DNA of 53,424 bases from Eubacteriales bacterium (GCA_029974035.1 JARKQG010000107.1:1-53424); one strand, 5' to 3'; positions 42,752 to 53,256 are shown, numbered from the stretch's first letter. Notes: generated from the letters alone by a model not told the origin. Numbers and translations are program-made.

Positions 42752-44581
42752 TTGCCGAAGCTGCCGCGCGGCTTTCTGACCGAGGAAGAAAAGAAAAACC
42801 GCCCGAAGATCACCAAGGCGCTGCTTCTGCGCATCGCGTCCTACCTGAAGCCCTACTGGAAGCAGCTGCTGCTGGTGTTCTTTACCATCATCACCTCCAG
42901 CGTGCTGGGGCTGTTTCCGTCGATCATCACGGGCCGCATCGTGGACGAGGCGGTGATCGGTCACGACATGAAAATGCTGATCGAGCTGATGATCCTGGCG
43001 GGCGTGACGCTGGTGGCCTCGCAGGTGATCGGCGTACTGGAGAGCTACGTCAATATCTGGATCTCCCAGCGGATCATCTACGACATGAAAAACGAGATGT
43101 ACCGGCACCTGCAGGGCATGCCCCACGCGTTTTTCACCACCGAAAAGCAGGGCGACATCGTGACCCGCATGAACGGCGACGTGGGCGGTGTCAGCACGGT
43201 GCTGTCCAGCACGCTGTCCAACATCCTCTCCAACATCACCATCGTCGTGACCACGATGGTGGCGCTGTTTTCCATGAGCTGGCAGCTGGCGCTTCTGGGC
43301 ATTCTGGCGATTCCGCTTTTGATCCTGCCCACCAAGGAGGTGGGCAAGACCCGCTGGCAGCTTCTGTCCAAGGGGCAGGCCAAGCAGGACGAGCTCAACC
43401 AGATCATCAACGAAACGCTGTCGGTCAGCGGCTCGCTGCTGACCAAGCTCTTCACCCGCGAGGACAACGACTACGAGCAGTTCAAAAAGGTCAACGAGGA
43501 AGTGACCCTCTGGACCATGCGGGAGCAGCGCTCCGGCAAGTGGTTCAAGATGATGATGAGCATGTTCTCCCAGGCGGGCCCGCTTCTGATCTACTGCGCC
43601 GGCGGCTTCATGATCCTCAAGGGGCTGGACCCGAACCTCAGCGTCGGCGTCATCACCTCCACGGTGGCGCTGGTCAACCGGCTGTACCGGCCGCTGCAGA
43701 GCCTCACGGACGTGCAGGTGGACATCACCCGCTCCATGGCGCTCTTCACCCGCATCTTCGATTATCTGGACCGGAAGAATAACATCCTCAACAAGCCCGA
43801 CGCCGTGCAGCCTCCGCTGGAAAAGATGGACATCCGCTTTGACCACGTGCAGTTTGCCTACGCCCCGGGGCTTGAAATCCTCCGGGACATCGACTTTACG
43901 CTGCCCGGCGGCGAAATGTTCGCCATCGTCGGGCCTTCGGGCGCCGGCAAGTCCACGCTGGTCAACATGATTCCCCGCCTGTACGATGTGACGGGCGGCG
44001 CGGTCCGGATCGGCGGCACTGACGTGCGCGACATTGACCTCACGTACCTGCGCGCCGGCATCGGCATGGTGACGCAGGATACCTACCTCTTCAACGGCAC
44101 CATCGAGGAAAACCTGCGCTGCGCCAAGGAGGACGCCACGATGGAGGAGCTGGAGGCGGCCTGCCGCGCCGCCAACATCCACGACTTCATTGCCGCCCAG
44201 CCCGACGGCTACAAGACGCGGGTGGGCAACCGGGGGCTGAAGCTCTCCGGCGGCGAAAAGCAGCGCATGTCCATTGCCCGCGTGGTTTTGAAGGACCCAA
44301 AGATTCTGATCCTGGACGAGGCCACCTCGTCCCTCGACTCCATCAGCGAGAGCCACATCCAGGACGCGCTGGACGCGCTGATGAAGGGGCGCACCTCCAT
44401 TGTCATCGCCCACCGGCTGTCCACAGTGCTGGCGGCGGATCAGATTCTGGTGCTCACCGACGGCGAGATCAAGGAGCGCGGCCGCCACGACGAGCTGATG
44501 GCGATGCACGGCATCTACCGCGAGCTGTTTGAAACCCAGTTCCGGCGCGCCATTGACATGCACAACGAGGCCGCCAACTGA
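42752..44581 (+). CDS. ABC exporter half-transporter (membrane domain plus ATPase)
   Basis: I place the start at a TTG (42752) because AAAGGAG lies eight bases upstream; the in-frame ATG at 42719 has no ribosome binding site. The 609-residue protein has six membrane helices (about 30-320) and a C-terminal cassette with Walker A GPSGAGKSTLVN, signature LSGGEKQRMS and Walker B ILILDEATSSLD. Fusion of both domains on one chain is the MsbA/LmrA/Sav1866 pattern, active as a homodimer or with a partner. No partner gene is adjacent and it stands as a single-gene unit. The substrate is unknown; lipids, peptides or drugs are possible. Confidence 0.9.
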   Translation: MPKLPRGFLTEEEKKNRPKITKALLLRIASYLKPYWKQLLLVFFTIITSSVLGLFPSIITGRIVDEAVIGHDMKMLIELMILAGVTLVASQVIGVLESYVNIWISQRIIYDMKNEMYRHLQGMPHAFFTTEKQGDIVTRMNGDVGGVSTVLSSTLSNILSNITIVVTTMVALFSMSWQLALLGILAIPLLILPTKEVGKTRWQLLSKGQAKQDELNQIINETLSVSGSLLTKLFTREDNDYEQFKKVNEEVTLWTMREQRSGKWFKMMMSMFSQAGPLLIYCAGGFMILKGLDPNLSVGVITSTVALVNRLYRPLQSLTDVQVDITRSMALFTRIFDYLDRKNNILNKPDAVQPPLEKMDIRFDHVQFAYAPGLEILRDIDFTLPGGEMFAIVGPSGAGKSTLVNMIPRLYDVTGGAVRIGGTDVRDIDLTYLRAGIGMVTQDTYLFNGTIEENLRCAKEDATMEELEAACRAANIHDFIAAQPDGYKTRVGNRGLKLSGGEKQRMSIARVVLKDPKILILDEATSSLDSISESHIQDALDALMKGRTSIVIAHRLSTVLAADQILVLTDGEIKERGRHDELMAMHGIYRELFETQFRRAIDMHNEAAN

Positions 44582-44608
44582 TTGCGCGGCCCGGCCCCAA
44601 AAGCGCGG

Positions 44609-44636
44609 GCGGCCCCGAAGCTTCGGGGCCGCTTTT
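44609..44636. terminator. Terminator after the ABC exporter gene
   Basis: GCGGCCCCGAAG and its complement CTTCGGGGCCGC (44609-44632) form a 12-bp stem, followed by TTTTGTC. It separates the exporter gene from the convergent LysM gene. Confidence 0.85.
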
Positions 44637-44642
44637 GTCTTC

Positions 44643-45221
44643 CTATTCGATGCAGATCACCCGGCCTGCGGTAAAGTCCCGGGGCGCCATGGCAGGGTTC
44701 AGGCGAAGCAGCGCGCCGGGGGAGGTGCGCGTCCGCGCGGCGGCCCGCTCCAGCGTATCGCCCCGCGCCAGCGTATAGGTCCGGCAGCCGCGGGAGCCCG
44801 CGGGCGGCGCGCAGTAGCGCTGGCCGGGCTGCGGCTGGTCGGAAAGGGAGGGGTTGGCGGCGCGCATCGCGCGGTAGGAAACGTCGTAGCGGACGAGGAG
44901 GTCCTCAATCCGCTCGCCCGGCTGCACGGTGCCCCGGCGGTACCCCGGCGCGCAGGGCGGCTCGGGCGCGAGGCGCGGCATCTGCGGGGGCCGGGGTGCG
45001 GGCCTTTGGGGCTGGGGCGCGGGCGGCGGCTGCGCGGGGCCCGGCCCGGCTCCGCGCGGGACGCAGAGCACCTGCCCCGGCTGGAGGCGCAGCGGGTCCA
45101 CCAGCGGGTTCTGGGCGATCAGCGCCCGCTGTGTGATGCCCAGGCCGCGCGCGATGCGCTGCAGCGTGTCTCCCTCCCGCACGGTGTAGGTATCCCCCAG
45201 CGGACAGACGCTTCTTTCCAT
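44643..45221 (-). CDS. Protein with three LysM domains
   Basis: The 192-residue protein consists of three LysM repeats: about 9-54 (TYTVREGDTLQRIA, NP.VDPLRLQPGQVLCVP), about 93-140 (TVQPGERIEDLLVRYDVS), and about 147-191 (TLARGDTLERAAARTRTS). They are joined by a Pro/Arg linker. LysM modules bind N-acetylglucosamine in peptidoglycan. No signal peptide or catalytic domain is present, so it resembles spore-coat LysM proteins such as SafA, which assemble in the mother cell. The ribosome binding site lies inside a terminator-like hairpin directly upstream. Confidence 0.85.
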   Translation of the reverse strand: MERSVCPLGDTYTVREGDTLQRIARGLGITQRALIAQNPLVDPLRLQPGQVLCVPRGAGPGPAQPPPAPQPQRPAPRPPQMPRLAPEPPCAPGYRRGTVQPGERIEDLLVRYDVSYRAMRAANPSLSDQPQPGQRYCAPPAGSRGCRTYTLARGDTLERAAARTRTSPGALLRLNPAMAPRDFTAGRVICIE

Positions 45222-45261
45222 AAAAATCCCTCCCCGCTCAATAGCCTATGCGCGGGAGGGA
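45222..45261 (-). terminator. Terminator-like hairpin that also holds the LysM ribosome binding site
   Basis: On the minus strand TCCCTCCCGC (45261-45252) pairs with GCGGGGAGGGA (45237-45227) and is followed by TTTTT and then the LysM ATG at 45221. It could end the lysine operon transcript. In any transcript that reads through it would hide the GGGGAGGG ribosome binding site. Confidence 0.65.
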
Positions 45262-45295
45262 TTGTGCTTGCGCTCAGAGGCCCAGGATTCTTTGG

Positions 45296-46011
45296 TCAGG
45301 CAAAGGGCCCCTTGCCGGGGCGGCGGGTCTGGATCTCGTCGATGAGGGCGGTTTTCCGCGACAGCATGAAGACCGCCAGCTCCGCGATCTCATCCGGCAG
45401 GATCAGCGCGTCGGGGTCGAGGTCGGGCCGCACCCGCCAGGCCATGTCCGTCAGCACCGTGCCGGGGCTGAGCATCATGACCCGCACGCCGTCTGCGGCC
45501 ACCTCCGCCGCCAGCGCCTTGGTGAACCCCAAAAGCGCGTGCTTTGACGCGCCGTAGGCGCTTTGCAGCGGGTAGCCCTTGTGGGACACCACGGAGCCGA
45601 TGTTGAGAATCGCGCCCCGGGCCGCCTTCAGGTGTGGAAGCGCCGCCTGGCACATCCAAAATGGCGCGCGGGCGTTGACGGCCATCACGCGGTCGTACTC
45701 CTCCGGGGTGATGTCCTCGAAGGGCTTTGACAGCACCTCGCCGGCGTTGTTGACGAGGATGTCCAGCCGGCCGAAGCGGTTGACGGCCCGCCTGACGCAC
45801 GCCGCGGGGCAGCCGTCCTCCGTCAGGTCCCCGGGAAGCGGGACGGCCTCCGCGCCCGCGGCGCGGACGATTTCACAGCTCTCTGAGAGCCGCTGGACGT
45901 TCCGGCCGCAGAGGGCCAGGTTTGCGCCGCCCGAAGCCAGCGCCGCCGCCAGCGCGCGGCCGATGCCGCCGCCCGCGCCGGTGATCAGCGCGGTTTTTCC
46001 GGCAAAGGGCT

Positions 46012-46015
<4 letters not shown>
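45296..46015 (-). CDS. Short-chain dehydrogenase/reductase
   Basis: The 239-residue SDR has TGAGGGIGRALA, NNAGEVLSKPFE, the catalytic Ser (NIGSVVSHKG) and YGASKHALLGFTKAL. The C terminus is divergent and lacks the usual GG(F/Y) ending. Its ATG overlaps the lat stop by four bases, so it is expressed with the lysine 6-aminotransferase and aldehyde dehydrogenase. The substrate is unknown, and it may reduce or oxidise an intermediate or side product of that pathway. Confidence 0.85.
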
Positions 46016-47319
<1,304 letters not shown>

Positions 47320-47341
47320 TGGAGGCGCCTCCTTTCGTGGG

Positions 47342-48844
47342 TCAGTCCAGCCGGAAGTCGATGCCCTGGGAGAGGGGCAGGTCCCGGGAGTAGTTGACGG
47401 TGCAGGTCTGGCGCCGCATGTAGGCCTTCCAGGCGTCGGAGCCGCTTTCGCGGCCGCCGCCCGTTTCCTTTTCGCCGCCGAAGGCGCCGCCGATCTCCGC
47501 GCCGGAGGTGCCGATGTTGACGTTGGCGATGCCGCAATCCGAACCGGCATAGGACAGGAAGGTCTCCGCCTCCCGCAGGTCGTTTGTGAAGATGGCGGAG
47601 GACAGGCCGTGGGCCGAATCATTCTGGATTCGGATGGCTTCCTCGATGCCGCCCGCGTAGGGGATCAGGTAGAGCGCCGGGCAGAAGTTTTCCTCCCGGA
47701 GGAGGGGCATGCCCGGTTTCATGGCCAGGATGGCGGGCCGCACGTAGCAGCCGGAGGGGTTGGGCAGCACCTCGCCGCCGGTAATGAGCCGCCCGCCCTG
47801 GGCCACGGCGCGCTCAATGGTGTTCCGGAACAGCGCCACGCCGCCCTGGTCGATCATCGGGCCGATGTGCATGGCCTCGTCCAGCGGATCGCCCACCCGC
47901 AGCTTGGCATAGGCATCCGCGAGGCTGGCGGCGGTCTTTTCAAACACGCTTTCGTGGATGATCGCCCGGCGGATGGTGGTGCAGCGCTGCCCGGTGGTGC
48001 CCGCCGCGCCGAACACGACGCCCGGCACCACCAGACGCATGTCCGCGGAGGGGGCGACGATCACCGCGTTGTTGCCGCCCAGTTCCAAAATGGTGCGGCC
48101 GAATCGGGCGGCCACGGTTTCGGACACATGCCGCCCCACGCCGGTGGAGCCGGTGAAGGACACGAGGCTGACCCTGGGGTCGCGCAGCAGCGCCTCGCCC
48201 ACGCTCTTTCCTCCGCCCACCACCAGGCTGAACACGCCCTCGGGCACGCCGTTTTCCTTCAGCACCTCGCCCAGAAGCTCCATTACCATCACCGCGCACA
48301 GCGGCACCTTGCCGGAGGGCTTCCATACGACGACGTCGCCGCACACCGCCGCCACCATCGCGTTCCAGGACCACACCGCCACCGGGAAGTTGAACGCGCT
48401 GATCACACCCACGACGCCCAGCGGATGGTACTGCTCCATCATCCGGTGGCCGGGGCGCTCGGAGGCGATGGTGAGGCCGTAGAGCTGGCGGGACAGCCCC
48501 ACCGCGAAGTCGCAGACGTCGATCATCTCCTGCACCTCGCCCATGCCCTCCTGCAGGATCTTGCCCATCTCCCGGGACACCATTTCCCCCAGCCTGCGCT
48601 TGTTTTCCCGAAGCTTCAGCCCGAACTGGCGCACAATTTCGCCCCGGCGCGGCGCGGGAACCGCGCGCCACGCGGGAAAGGCCGCCGCCGCAGCGTCCAG
48701 CACGCGGGAAAGGTCGGCCGGGGTCGCCTGGCGCACGCGGCCCAGCACCCCGCCGTCCACCGGCGACACGGAGGGCACCGCCTCGCCTTCCGCAAACCAT
48801 TCGAGCCCCGTGCAGGCGCCCGGGATCACTCTGTTTTCCAGCAT
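47342..48844 (-). CDS. Aldehyde dehydrogenase, ALDH7 (antiquitin)-like
   Basis: It probably oxidises 2-aminoadipate 6-semialdehyde (or its cyclic piperideine form) to 2-aminoadipate with NAD+. The ATG at 48844, with GGAAGG upstream, gives 500 residues. Key residues are N152 in SAFNFPVAVW, K175 in WKPSGK, FTGSTGVG, E254 in ELGGNNA and the catalytic C288 in TTGQRCTTIRR. The ELGGNN and GQRCTT motifs are those of ALDH7A1-type enzymes. It is the first gene of the operon with lat and the SDR. Confidence 0.9.
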   Translation of the reverse strand: MLENRVIPGACTGLEWFAEGEAVPSVSPVDGGVLGRVRQATPADLSRVLDAAAAAFPAWRAVPAPRRGEIVRQFGLKLRENKRRLGEMVSREMGKILQEGMGEVQEMIDVCDFAVGLSRQLYGLTIASERPGHRMMEQYHPLGVVGVISAFNFPVAVWSWNAMVAAVCGDVVVWKPSGKVPLCAVMVMELLGEVLKENGVPEGVFSLVVGGGKSVGEALLRDPRVSLVSFTGSTGVGRHVSETVAARFGRTILELGGNNAVIVAPSADMRLVVPGVVFGAAGTTGQRCTTIRRAIIHESVFEKTAASLADAYAKLRVGDPLDEAMHIGPMIDQGGVALFRNTIERAVAQGGRLITGGEVLPNPSGCYVRPAILAMKPGMPLLREENFCPALYLIPYAGGIEEAIRIQNDSAHGLSSAIFTNDLREAETFLSYAGSDCGIANVNIGTSGAEIGGAFGGEKETGGGRESGSDAWKAYMRRQTCTVNYSRDLPLSQGIDFRLD

Positions 48845-48997
48845 GTTTGCACCTTCCTTCCAAAAATGGCGCGCGCCGGCCGGGCATCTTCGCCCGCGCA
48901 GCGCGCAAGTTGTCGTCTGTGGCGCGCGGGGCGGGCGTCTTCGTCCTTCGGGCGCGCCGGAATGCGCGCTCCAAGCCTCGTGCGTTGATCTGACGCC

Positions 48998-49006
48998 ATT
49001 GTACCA
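48998..49006 (-). promoter_or_regulatory. Extended -10 promoter of the lysine operon
   Basis: On the minus strand TGGTACAAT (49006-48998), without a good -35. It is about 150 bases before the ATG at 48844. The intervening leader is GC-rich and I see no other gene or known motif in it. Confidence 0.5.
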
Positions 49007-49050
49007 CATTTACAGAGAAAATGGAAGACGGGCCACCTGTTAAATGCATA

Positions 49051-49069
49051 ATATGTATAAATATACATT
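49051..49069. promoter_or_regulatory. ArgR/AhrC-box-like palindrome
   Basis: ATGTATAAATATACAT is a palindrome with 7-bp arms inside a stretch that fits the recalled ARG-box pattern (T.TG.ATWWWWAT.CA.A) at all but the last fixed base. It lies about 50 bases upstream of the lysine operon -10, where an activator might bind. Confidence 0.45.
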
Positions 49070-49106
49070 TTTTGATTGGGAAATATCCGGACATAAGGCG
49101 TAAATA

Positions 49107-49143
49107 TCCCATAAAAGCGCACGCATAGTGCGCTTTTATGGGA
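49107..49143 (-). terminator. Terminator of asnB
   Basis: TCCCATAAAAGCGCAC and its exact complement (49107-49122 with 49128-49143) form a 16-bp stem with a five-base loop, about 65 bases after the asnB stop. Together with the palindrome and -10 element just described, it accounts for the 365-base gap between asnB and the aldehyde dehydrogenase gene. Confidence 0.82.
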
Positions 49144-49209
49144 ATGCCCGCCCGGGGGCACACGACATTTTGCGCGGATAATGAATGGCCGATCCGGCGC
49201 GGCCGCGCG

Positions 49210-50787
49210 TCACACGCCGCTGGCGCCGTAGTTGGCCAGCACGCGGGCGGAGGGGTCGTTGACATTGCAGCCCGCCCAGCGGCGGTTGGGCATCCAGAAG
49301 TCGTCCACCATCCGCGCCTGGCCAGGGTAAAAGGACTCGAACAGGTCGCGGTACAGCAGGCTCTCCTTGGTAAAGGGGGTGGCGAAGTCGTACTTCGCGG
49401 CCCCGGCGGCAAATTCCGCGTCGGTATACCGCGCTTCGGCGAAGGCCTTGAGGTCCTCGACCATGGAGTGGCCCACCGCGTCGCTGAAGGCCGCCTTGTC
49501 GCGGTAGAGGATCGAAAGGGGCAGCCAGTCGCCTTCAAAGGCGCGGCGCAGCAGGTACTTGCCCATCTTGTAGGTGTTCATCTTGCGCCGAGGGTCGATG
49601 GCCATCACATAACGCACGAATTCCAGGTCGCCGAAGGGCACCCGCGCTTCGATGGAGTTGACCGAGATGCAGCGGTCGGCGCGCAGCACGTCGTACATGT
49701 GCAGTTCGCGGATGCGCTTTTCGGACTCCCGCTGGAAGGCCTCGGCGTCGGGCGCGAAGTCGGTGTACTTGTAGCCGAAGAGCTCGTCGGAGATCTCGCC
49801 GGTGAGCAGCACCCGCACGTCCGTGTGCTCGCGGATGTACCTGCACACCAGGTACATGCCGATGGAGGCGCGGATGGTGGTGATGTCGTAGGTGCCCAGG
49901 AGCCCTACCACGCGAGGCAGCGCCTCCAGCACGTCCTTTTCGGAGATGATGACCTCCGTGTGCTCGCTGCCGATGTAGTCGGCCACCACGCGGGCGTACT
50001 TGAGGTCGATGGCGTCCACGTCCATGCCCACGGAAAAGGTGCGGATGGGTTTTTGGATCAGCCGCGCGGAGATGGCGCACACCAGGGAGCTGTCCAGTCC
50101 GCCGCTCAAGAGGAAGCCCAGCGGCGCGTCGGCGTCCAGCCGCTTTTCCACCCCGGCGATCAGCCGGGTGCGGATGCCCTCGCAGAGGGTTTCGATGTCG
50201 GCGTCAAAGTGGGATTCGACATGGGCGATGTCCGCATAGCGGGTGATTTCGCCGTTCACCGCGTAGCAGCCCGGCGGAAAGGGGAGGATCGTCTGCACCA
50301 GCCCCACCAGGTTCTTGGGCTCGCTGGCGTATACCAGCGAGCCGTCCGCCAGGCGGCCGTAATACAGCGGGCGGATGCCGATGGGGTCCCGCGCGGCGAT
50401 GAGCGCGTCTTTTTTGGAATCGTAGAGGATCATCGCGAATTCCGCGTCCAGGTTCTTGAACATGTCCAGCCCCTGCTCCCGGTAGAGGGGCAGCAAAAGC
50501 TCGCAGTCGCTGTCGCTCTCAAAGGCATACTTTTCGGACAGCGCCTCCTTGACGGGGCGGAAGCCGTAAAGCTCGCCGTTGGCCACCACCATGTCGCCGT
50601 CCAGCGCAAAGGGCTGCATGCCGCGCTCCGTCAGGCCCATGATGGCCAGCCGGTGAAAGCACAGCCAGCCGCGCCCGGCCTCCTCCACGCGGGACATGTC
50701 CGGCCCCCGGGACGCGCTCCGGCCAAAGGCCTCCAGCATGGCTTCAAAGGGGATGCTCCGCTTTTCAAAACCCATGATCGAACACAT
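49210..50787 (-). CDS. asnB: Asparagine synthase (glutamine-hydrolysing)
   Basis: AsnB makes asparagine from aspartate, ATP and glutamine. The ATG at 50787 exposes Cys2 (MCSIMGF), the catalytic nucleophile of the class II glutaminase domain (about 2-190); any longer N terminus would destroy it, so the start is secure. The synthase domain has the ATP-binding loop LLSGGLDSSLV, FSVGMD and LLTGEISDELFGY. The 525-residue length is standard for the E. coli-like type. GGAGGT precedes the start. An asparagine-specific T-box lies upstream. Confidence 0.94.
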   Translation of the reverse strand: MCSIMGFEKRSIPFEAMLEAFGRSASRGPDMSRVEEAGRGWLCFHRLAIMGLTERGMQPFALDGDMVVANGELYGFRPVKEALSEKYAFESDSDCELLLPLYREQGLDMFKNLDAEFAMILYDSKKDALIAARDPIGIRPLYYGRLADGSLVYASEPKNLVGLVQTILPFPPGCYAVNGEITRYADIAHVESHFDADIETLCEGIRTRLIAGVEKRLDADAPLGFLLSGGLDSSLVCAISARLIQKPIRTFSVGMDVDAIDLKYARVVADYIGSEHTEVIISEKDVLEALPRVVGLLGTYDITTIRASIGMYLVCRYIREHTDVRVLLTGEISDELFGYKYTDFAPDAEAFQRESEKRIRELHMYDVLRADRCISVNSIEARVPFGDLEFVRYVMAIDPRRKMNTYKMGKYLLRRAFEGDWLPLSILYRDKAAFSDAVGHSMVEDLKAFAEARYTDAEFAAGAAKYDFATPFTKESLLYRDLFESFYPGQARMVDDFWMPNRRWAGCNVNDPSARVLANYGASGV

Positions 50788-50795
50788 AAAAAACG

Positions 50796-51084
50796 CACCT
50801 CCGAATTTTCGCGCGGCCCGTCCTGAATATTTCAGGACGAATTGCCGCCAATCCGTGGTGCCACCTGATTTACCGCCGAAGCGGTCTCTCCTAAGGCTCA
50901 ACAAAGCCCGTGCGGTTGTAACGTGCCGCCTTCACGTCTCCTCTACTGGCCCGGGGGCGTTCGATTTGCCGCTACGGAGTGTTCTTCCCCGGGATGCACG
51001 TGCGGGATTCCCACCGTCGCCCGCTCTCTTGGACAGCATCTCCCCGGTACTTTTCTCCATCATCGCATTTGGTATTCGATTATG
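50796..51084 (-). promoter_or_regulatory. T-box leader, Asn-specific, upstream of asnB
   Basis: On the minus strand the leader contains the T-box sequence GGTGGCACCACGG (50865-50853), an AGAGA element and a GGGAAT-type element in stem I, and a specifier region GGGGAAGAACACTCCG with AAC (50983-50981), an asparagine codon. A hairpin CGTCCTGAA-TAT-TTCAGGACG (50839-50819) follows the T-box as expected for the terminator, though no T run directly follows it. T-boxes sense uncharged tRNA, so asnB should rise when asparagine is short. Confidence 0.9.
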
Positions 51085-51090
51085 GCCCGT

Positions 51091-51119
51091 ATCTTACCAC
51101 GGAAGCCCGCCGATGTCAA
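51091..51119 (-). promoter_or_regulatory. Promoter of the T-box-asnB transcript
   Basis: On the minus strand consensus TTGACA (51119-51114), a 17-base spacer and TAAGAT (51096-51091). Transcription should begin near 51084. Confidence 0.85.
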
Positions 51120-51226
51120 GCGAAAATTTTTGAAGCTCACAATTTCAATCCTGCACATTTCGGGCAAGATGCGCGGGCGTGGCCGAAAAGTTTGCAATAA
51201 TTTTATTCCTGGTTTTCATTTCTACA

Positions 51227-51256
51227 TTGACAGGTCGGTTTTCAGCGTGCTATAAT
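51227..51256 (+). promoter_or_regulatory. Promoter of glnA
   Basis: TTGACA (51227-51232), an 18-base spacer and TATAAT (51251-51256) with an extended TGC. The leader of about 70 bases holds no GlnR-type site that I could see. Confidence 0.85.
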
Positions 51257-51333
51257 CGGCCATCAAACGAGCGACGGCGCTCTTTTTCAATGCCCGTCGT
51301 CCGGGAATATGCAAGGAAACGAGGAGTCGGCGC

Positions 51334-52665
51334 ATGGCGAAGTATACCAGGGACGACATCGTCCGGATCGTGACCGAAGAGGACATCAAGTTCATCCGGA
51401 TGCAGTTTACCGACATCTTTGGCCAGCTGAAGAACGTGGCCATCACCGCCTCGCAGATCGAAAAGGCGGTCAACAACCAGATCATGATCGACGGCAGCTC
51501 CATCGAGGGCTTTGTGCGCATCCACGAATCGGATCAGTACCTGCGCCCGGACCTTTCCAGCTTTGTGGTGCTGCCCTGGCGGCCGCAGCACGGCAAGGTG
51601 GCGCGGCTGATCTGCGATGTGTACAACCCGGACGGCACGCCCTTTGTGGGCGACCCGCGCAGCGTTCTGAAGCGCATGCTGGCGAAGGCGGCGTCGATGG
51701 GGTACGCCTTCAACGTGGGGCCCGAGTGCGAGTTCTTCCTGTTCCAGACCGATTCCGAGGGCAGGCCCACCACCCAGACTGGCGACGAGGCGGGCTACTT
51801 TGACCTGGGTCCGCTGGATCACGGCGAGGGCACCCGCCGCGAGATCTGCCTGGCGCTGGAGCAGATGGGCTTTGAGATCGAGGCGTCCCACCACGAGGTG
51901 GCCGCCGGCCAGCACGAGATCGACTTCAAATACGCCGACGCGCTGTCCGCCGCAGACAACATCATGACCTTCAAGCTCACCGTCAAGACGCTGGCCCAGA
52001 AAAACGGGCTGCACGCCACCTTCATGCCCAAACCGCTCTTCGGCGTCAACGGCTCCGGCATGCACACCAACATGTCGCTTTTCAAGGATGGCAAAAACGT
52101 GTTCCACGATTCGTCGGACAAGCGCGGCCTATCCAAGGAAGCCTACAGCTTCATCGCGGGCCTGCTGGCCCACGTGAAGGGCATGTCCGCCGTCACCAAC
52201 CCGCTGGTCAATTCCTACAAGCGGCTGGTGCCCGGCTACGAGGCGCCCTGCTACCTGGCCTGGTCCGCCAGCAACCGGAGCGCGCTGATCCGCATCCCGG
52301 CCGCCCGCGGCCAGTCCACCCGCGTGGAGCTGCGCTGCCCCGACCCGGCCTGCAATCCCTACCTGGCGCTGGCGCTTTGCCTTGCGGCGGGCCTGGACGG
52401 CATCGAGAAGGGCATGACGCCGCCGCCGGAGATCACCGAGAACATCTTTGAAATGTGCAGCGGCGAGCGCTGCGAGAAGGGCATCGACAACCTGCCGGGC
52501 TCCCTCAAGGAGGCGCTGGAGGCCCTGAAGCAGGACGATCTGATGATGGATGCGCTGGGCCCCCACGCCAGCGTCCAGTACGTCGCGGGCAAGGAGGCGG
52601 AGTGGAACGACTACCGCACCCGCGTCACCAACTGGGAGATTGAAAAGTACATCGTCACCTATTGA
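51334..52665 (+). CDS. glnA: Glutamine synthetase, type I
   Basis: GlnA makes glutamine from glutamate, ammonia and ATP. The 443-residue length and absence of an adenylylation segment fit the Firmicute GSI-alpha type. Motifs include [23 protein letters not shown], the metal-binding [31 protein letters not shown] and [29 protein letters not shown] precedes the ATG. It has its own promoter and is followed by an ANTAR-domain gene, a pairing seen in clostridia. Confidence 0.95.
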   Translation: MAKYTRDDIVRIVTEEDIKFIRMQFTDIFGQLKNVAITASQIEKAVNNQIMIDGSSIEGFVRIHESDQYLRPDLSSFVVLPWRPQHGKVARLICDVYNPDGTPFVGDPRSVLKRMLAKAASMGYAFNVGPECEFFLFQTDSEGRPTTQTGDEAGYFDLGPLDHGEGTRREICLALEQMGFEIEASHHEVAAGQHEIDFKYADALSAADNIMTFKLTVKTLAQKNGLHATFMPKPLFGVNGSGMHTNMSLFKDGKNVFHDSSDKRGLSKEAYSFIAGLLAHVKGMSAVTNPLVNSYKRLVPGYEAPCYLAWSASNRSALIRIPAARGQSTRVELRCPDPACNPYLALALCLAAGLDGIEKGMTPPPEITENIFEMCSGERCEKGIDNLPGSLKEALEALKQDDLMMDALGPHASVQYVAGKEAEWNDYRTRVTNWEIEKYIVTY

Positions 52666-52710
52666 CGCGGACGCGCGCCATGGATTCGGTCCGCGGAAGG
52701 GGGGACGCGC

Positions 52711-53244
52711 ATGAACCGCCTCATCGTCGCCTTTGAGGGCGAAAAGCAGTGCAATCTCGTCCGGGAAACGCTGGAGAGCGGCGGCATGCCGCCGAAGATG
52801 GTGTGCCATACGGGCGCGGAGGTGCTGCGCGCCGCCCACGAGATGGGCCGCGCGCTGGTGGTCTGCGGCTACAAGTTTCAGGACATGACCGCGGACGGAC
52901 TGGCCTACGACCTGGGTCCCGCGTCCATCGTGCTGGTCGTCGCCAAGAACGTGCAGCTGGATTTTTGTGAAAACGAAGCCATCTTCAAGCTGCCCGCGCC
53001 CTTCTCGCGGAGCGAACTATTGACCTCCGTGTCCATGCTGCGGCAGCTGGCGGAAAAGGCGCAGGCGAACCCGCCCCGCCGTACCGCCGGCGAGGAGGCG
53101 CTGGTGGGCGAGGCCAAGTCGATCCTGATGCGCACCGGCATGACCGAGTCCGAAGCCCATCGCTACCTGCAAAAGCGCAGCATGGAAACGGGCGAGCGGC
53201 TGGTGAGCGTCGCCCGGCGCATCGTGCAGAAGCCGCCCATCTGA
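52711..53244 (+). CDS. ANTAR-domain RNA-binding regulator with pseudo-receiver
   Basis: The 177-residue protein has an N-terminal receiver-like domain (about 1-112) and a C-terminal ANTAR domain (about 120-172: AKSILMRTGMTESEAHRYLQKRSME). ANTAR proteins bind paired RNA hairpins and prevent termination, often of nitrogen genes. The receiver lacks the phosphoacceptor Asp (VVCGYKFQDM at that strand), so it is probably controlled by ligand, protein contact or amount. It follows glnA by 45 bases with GGAAGGGG before the ATG, and may be co-transcribed with it. Confidence 0.88.
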   Translation: MNRLIVAFEGEKQCNLVRETLESGGMPPKMVCHTGAEVLRAAHEMGRALVVCGYKFQDMTADGLAYDLGPASIVLVVAKNVQLDFCENEAIFKLPAPFSRSELLTSVSMLRQLAEKAQANPPRRTAGEEALVGEAKSILMRTGMTESEAHRYLQKRSMETGERLVSVARRIVQKPPI

Positions 53245-53256
53245 CCCGTGTGAAAA

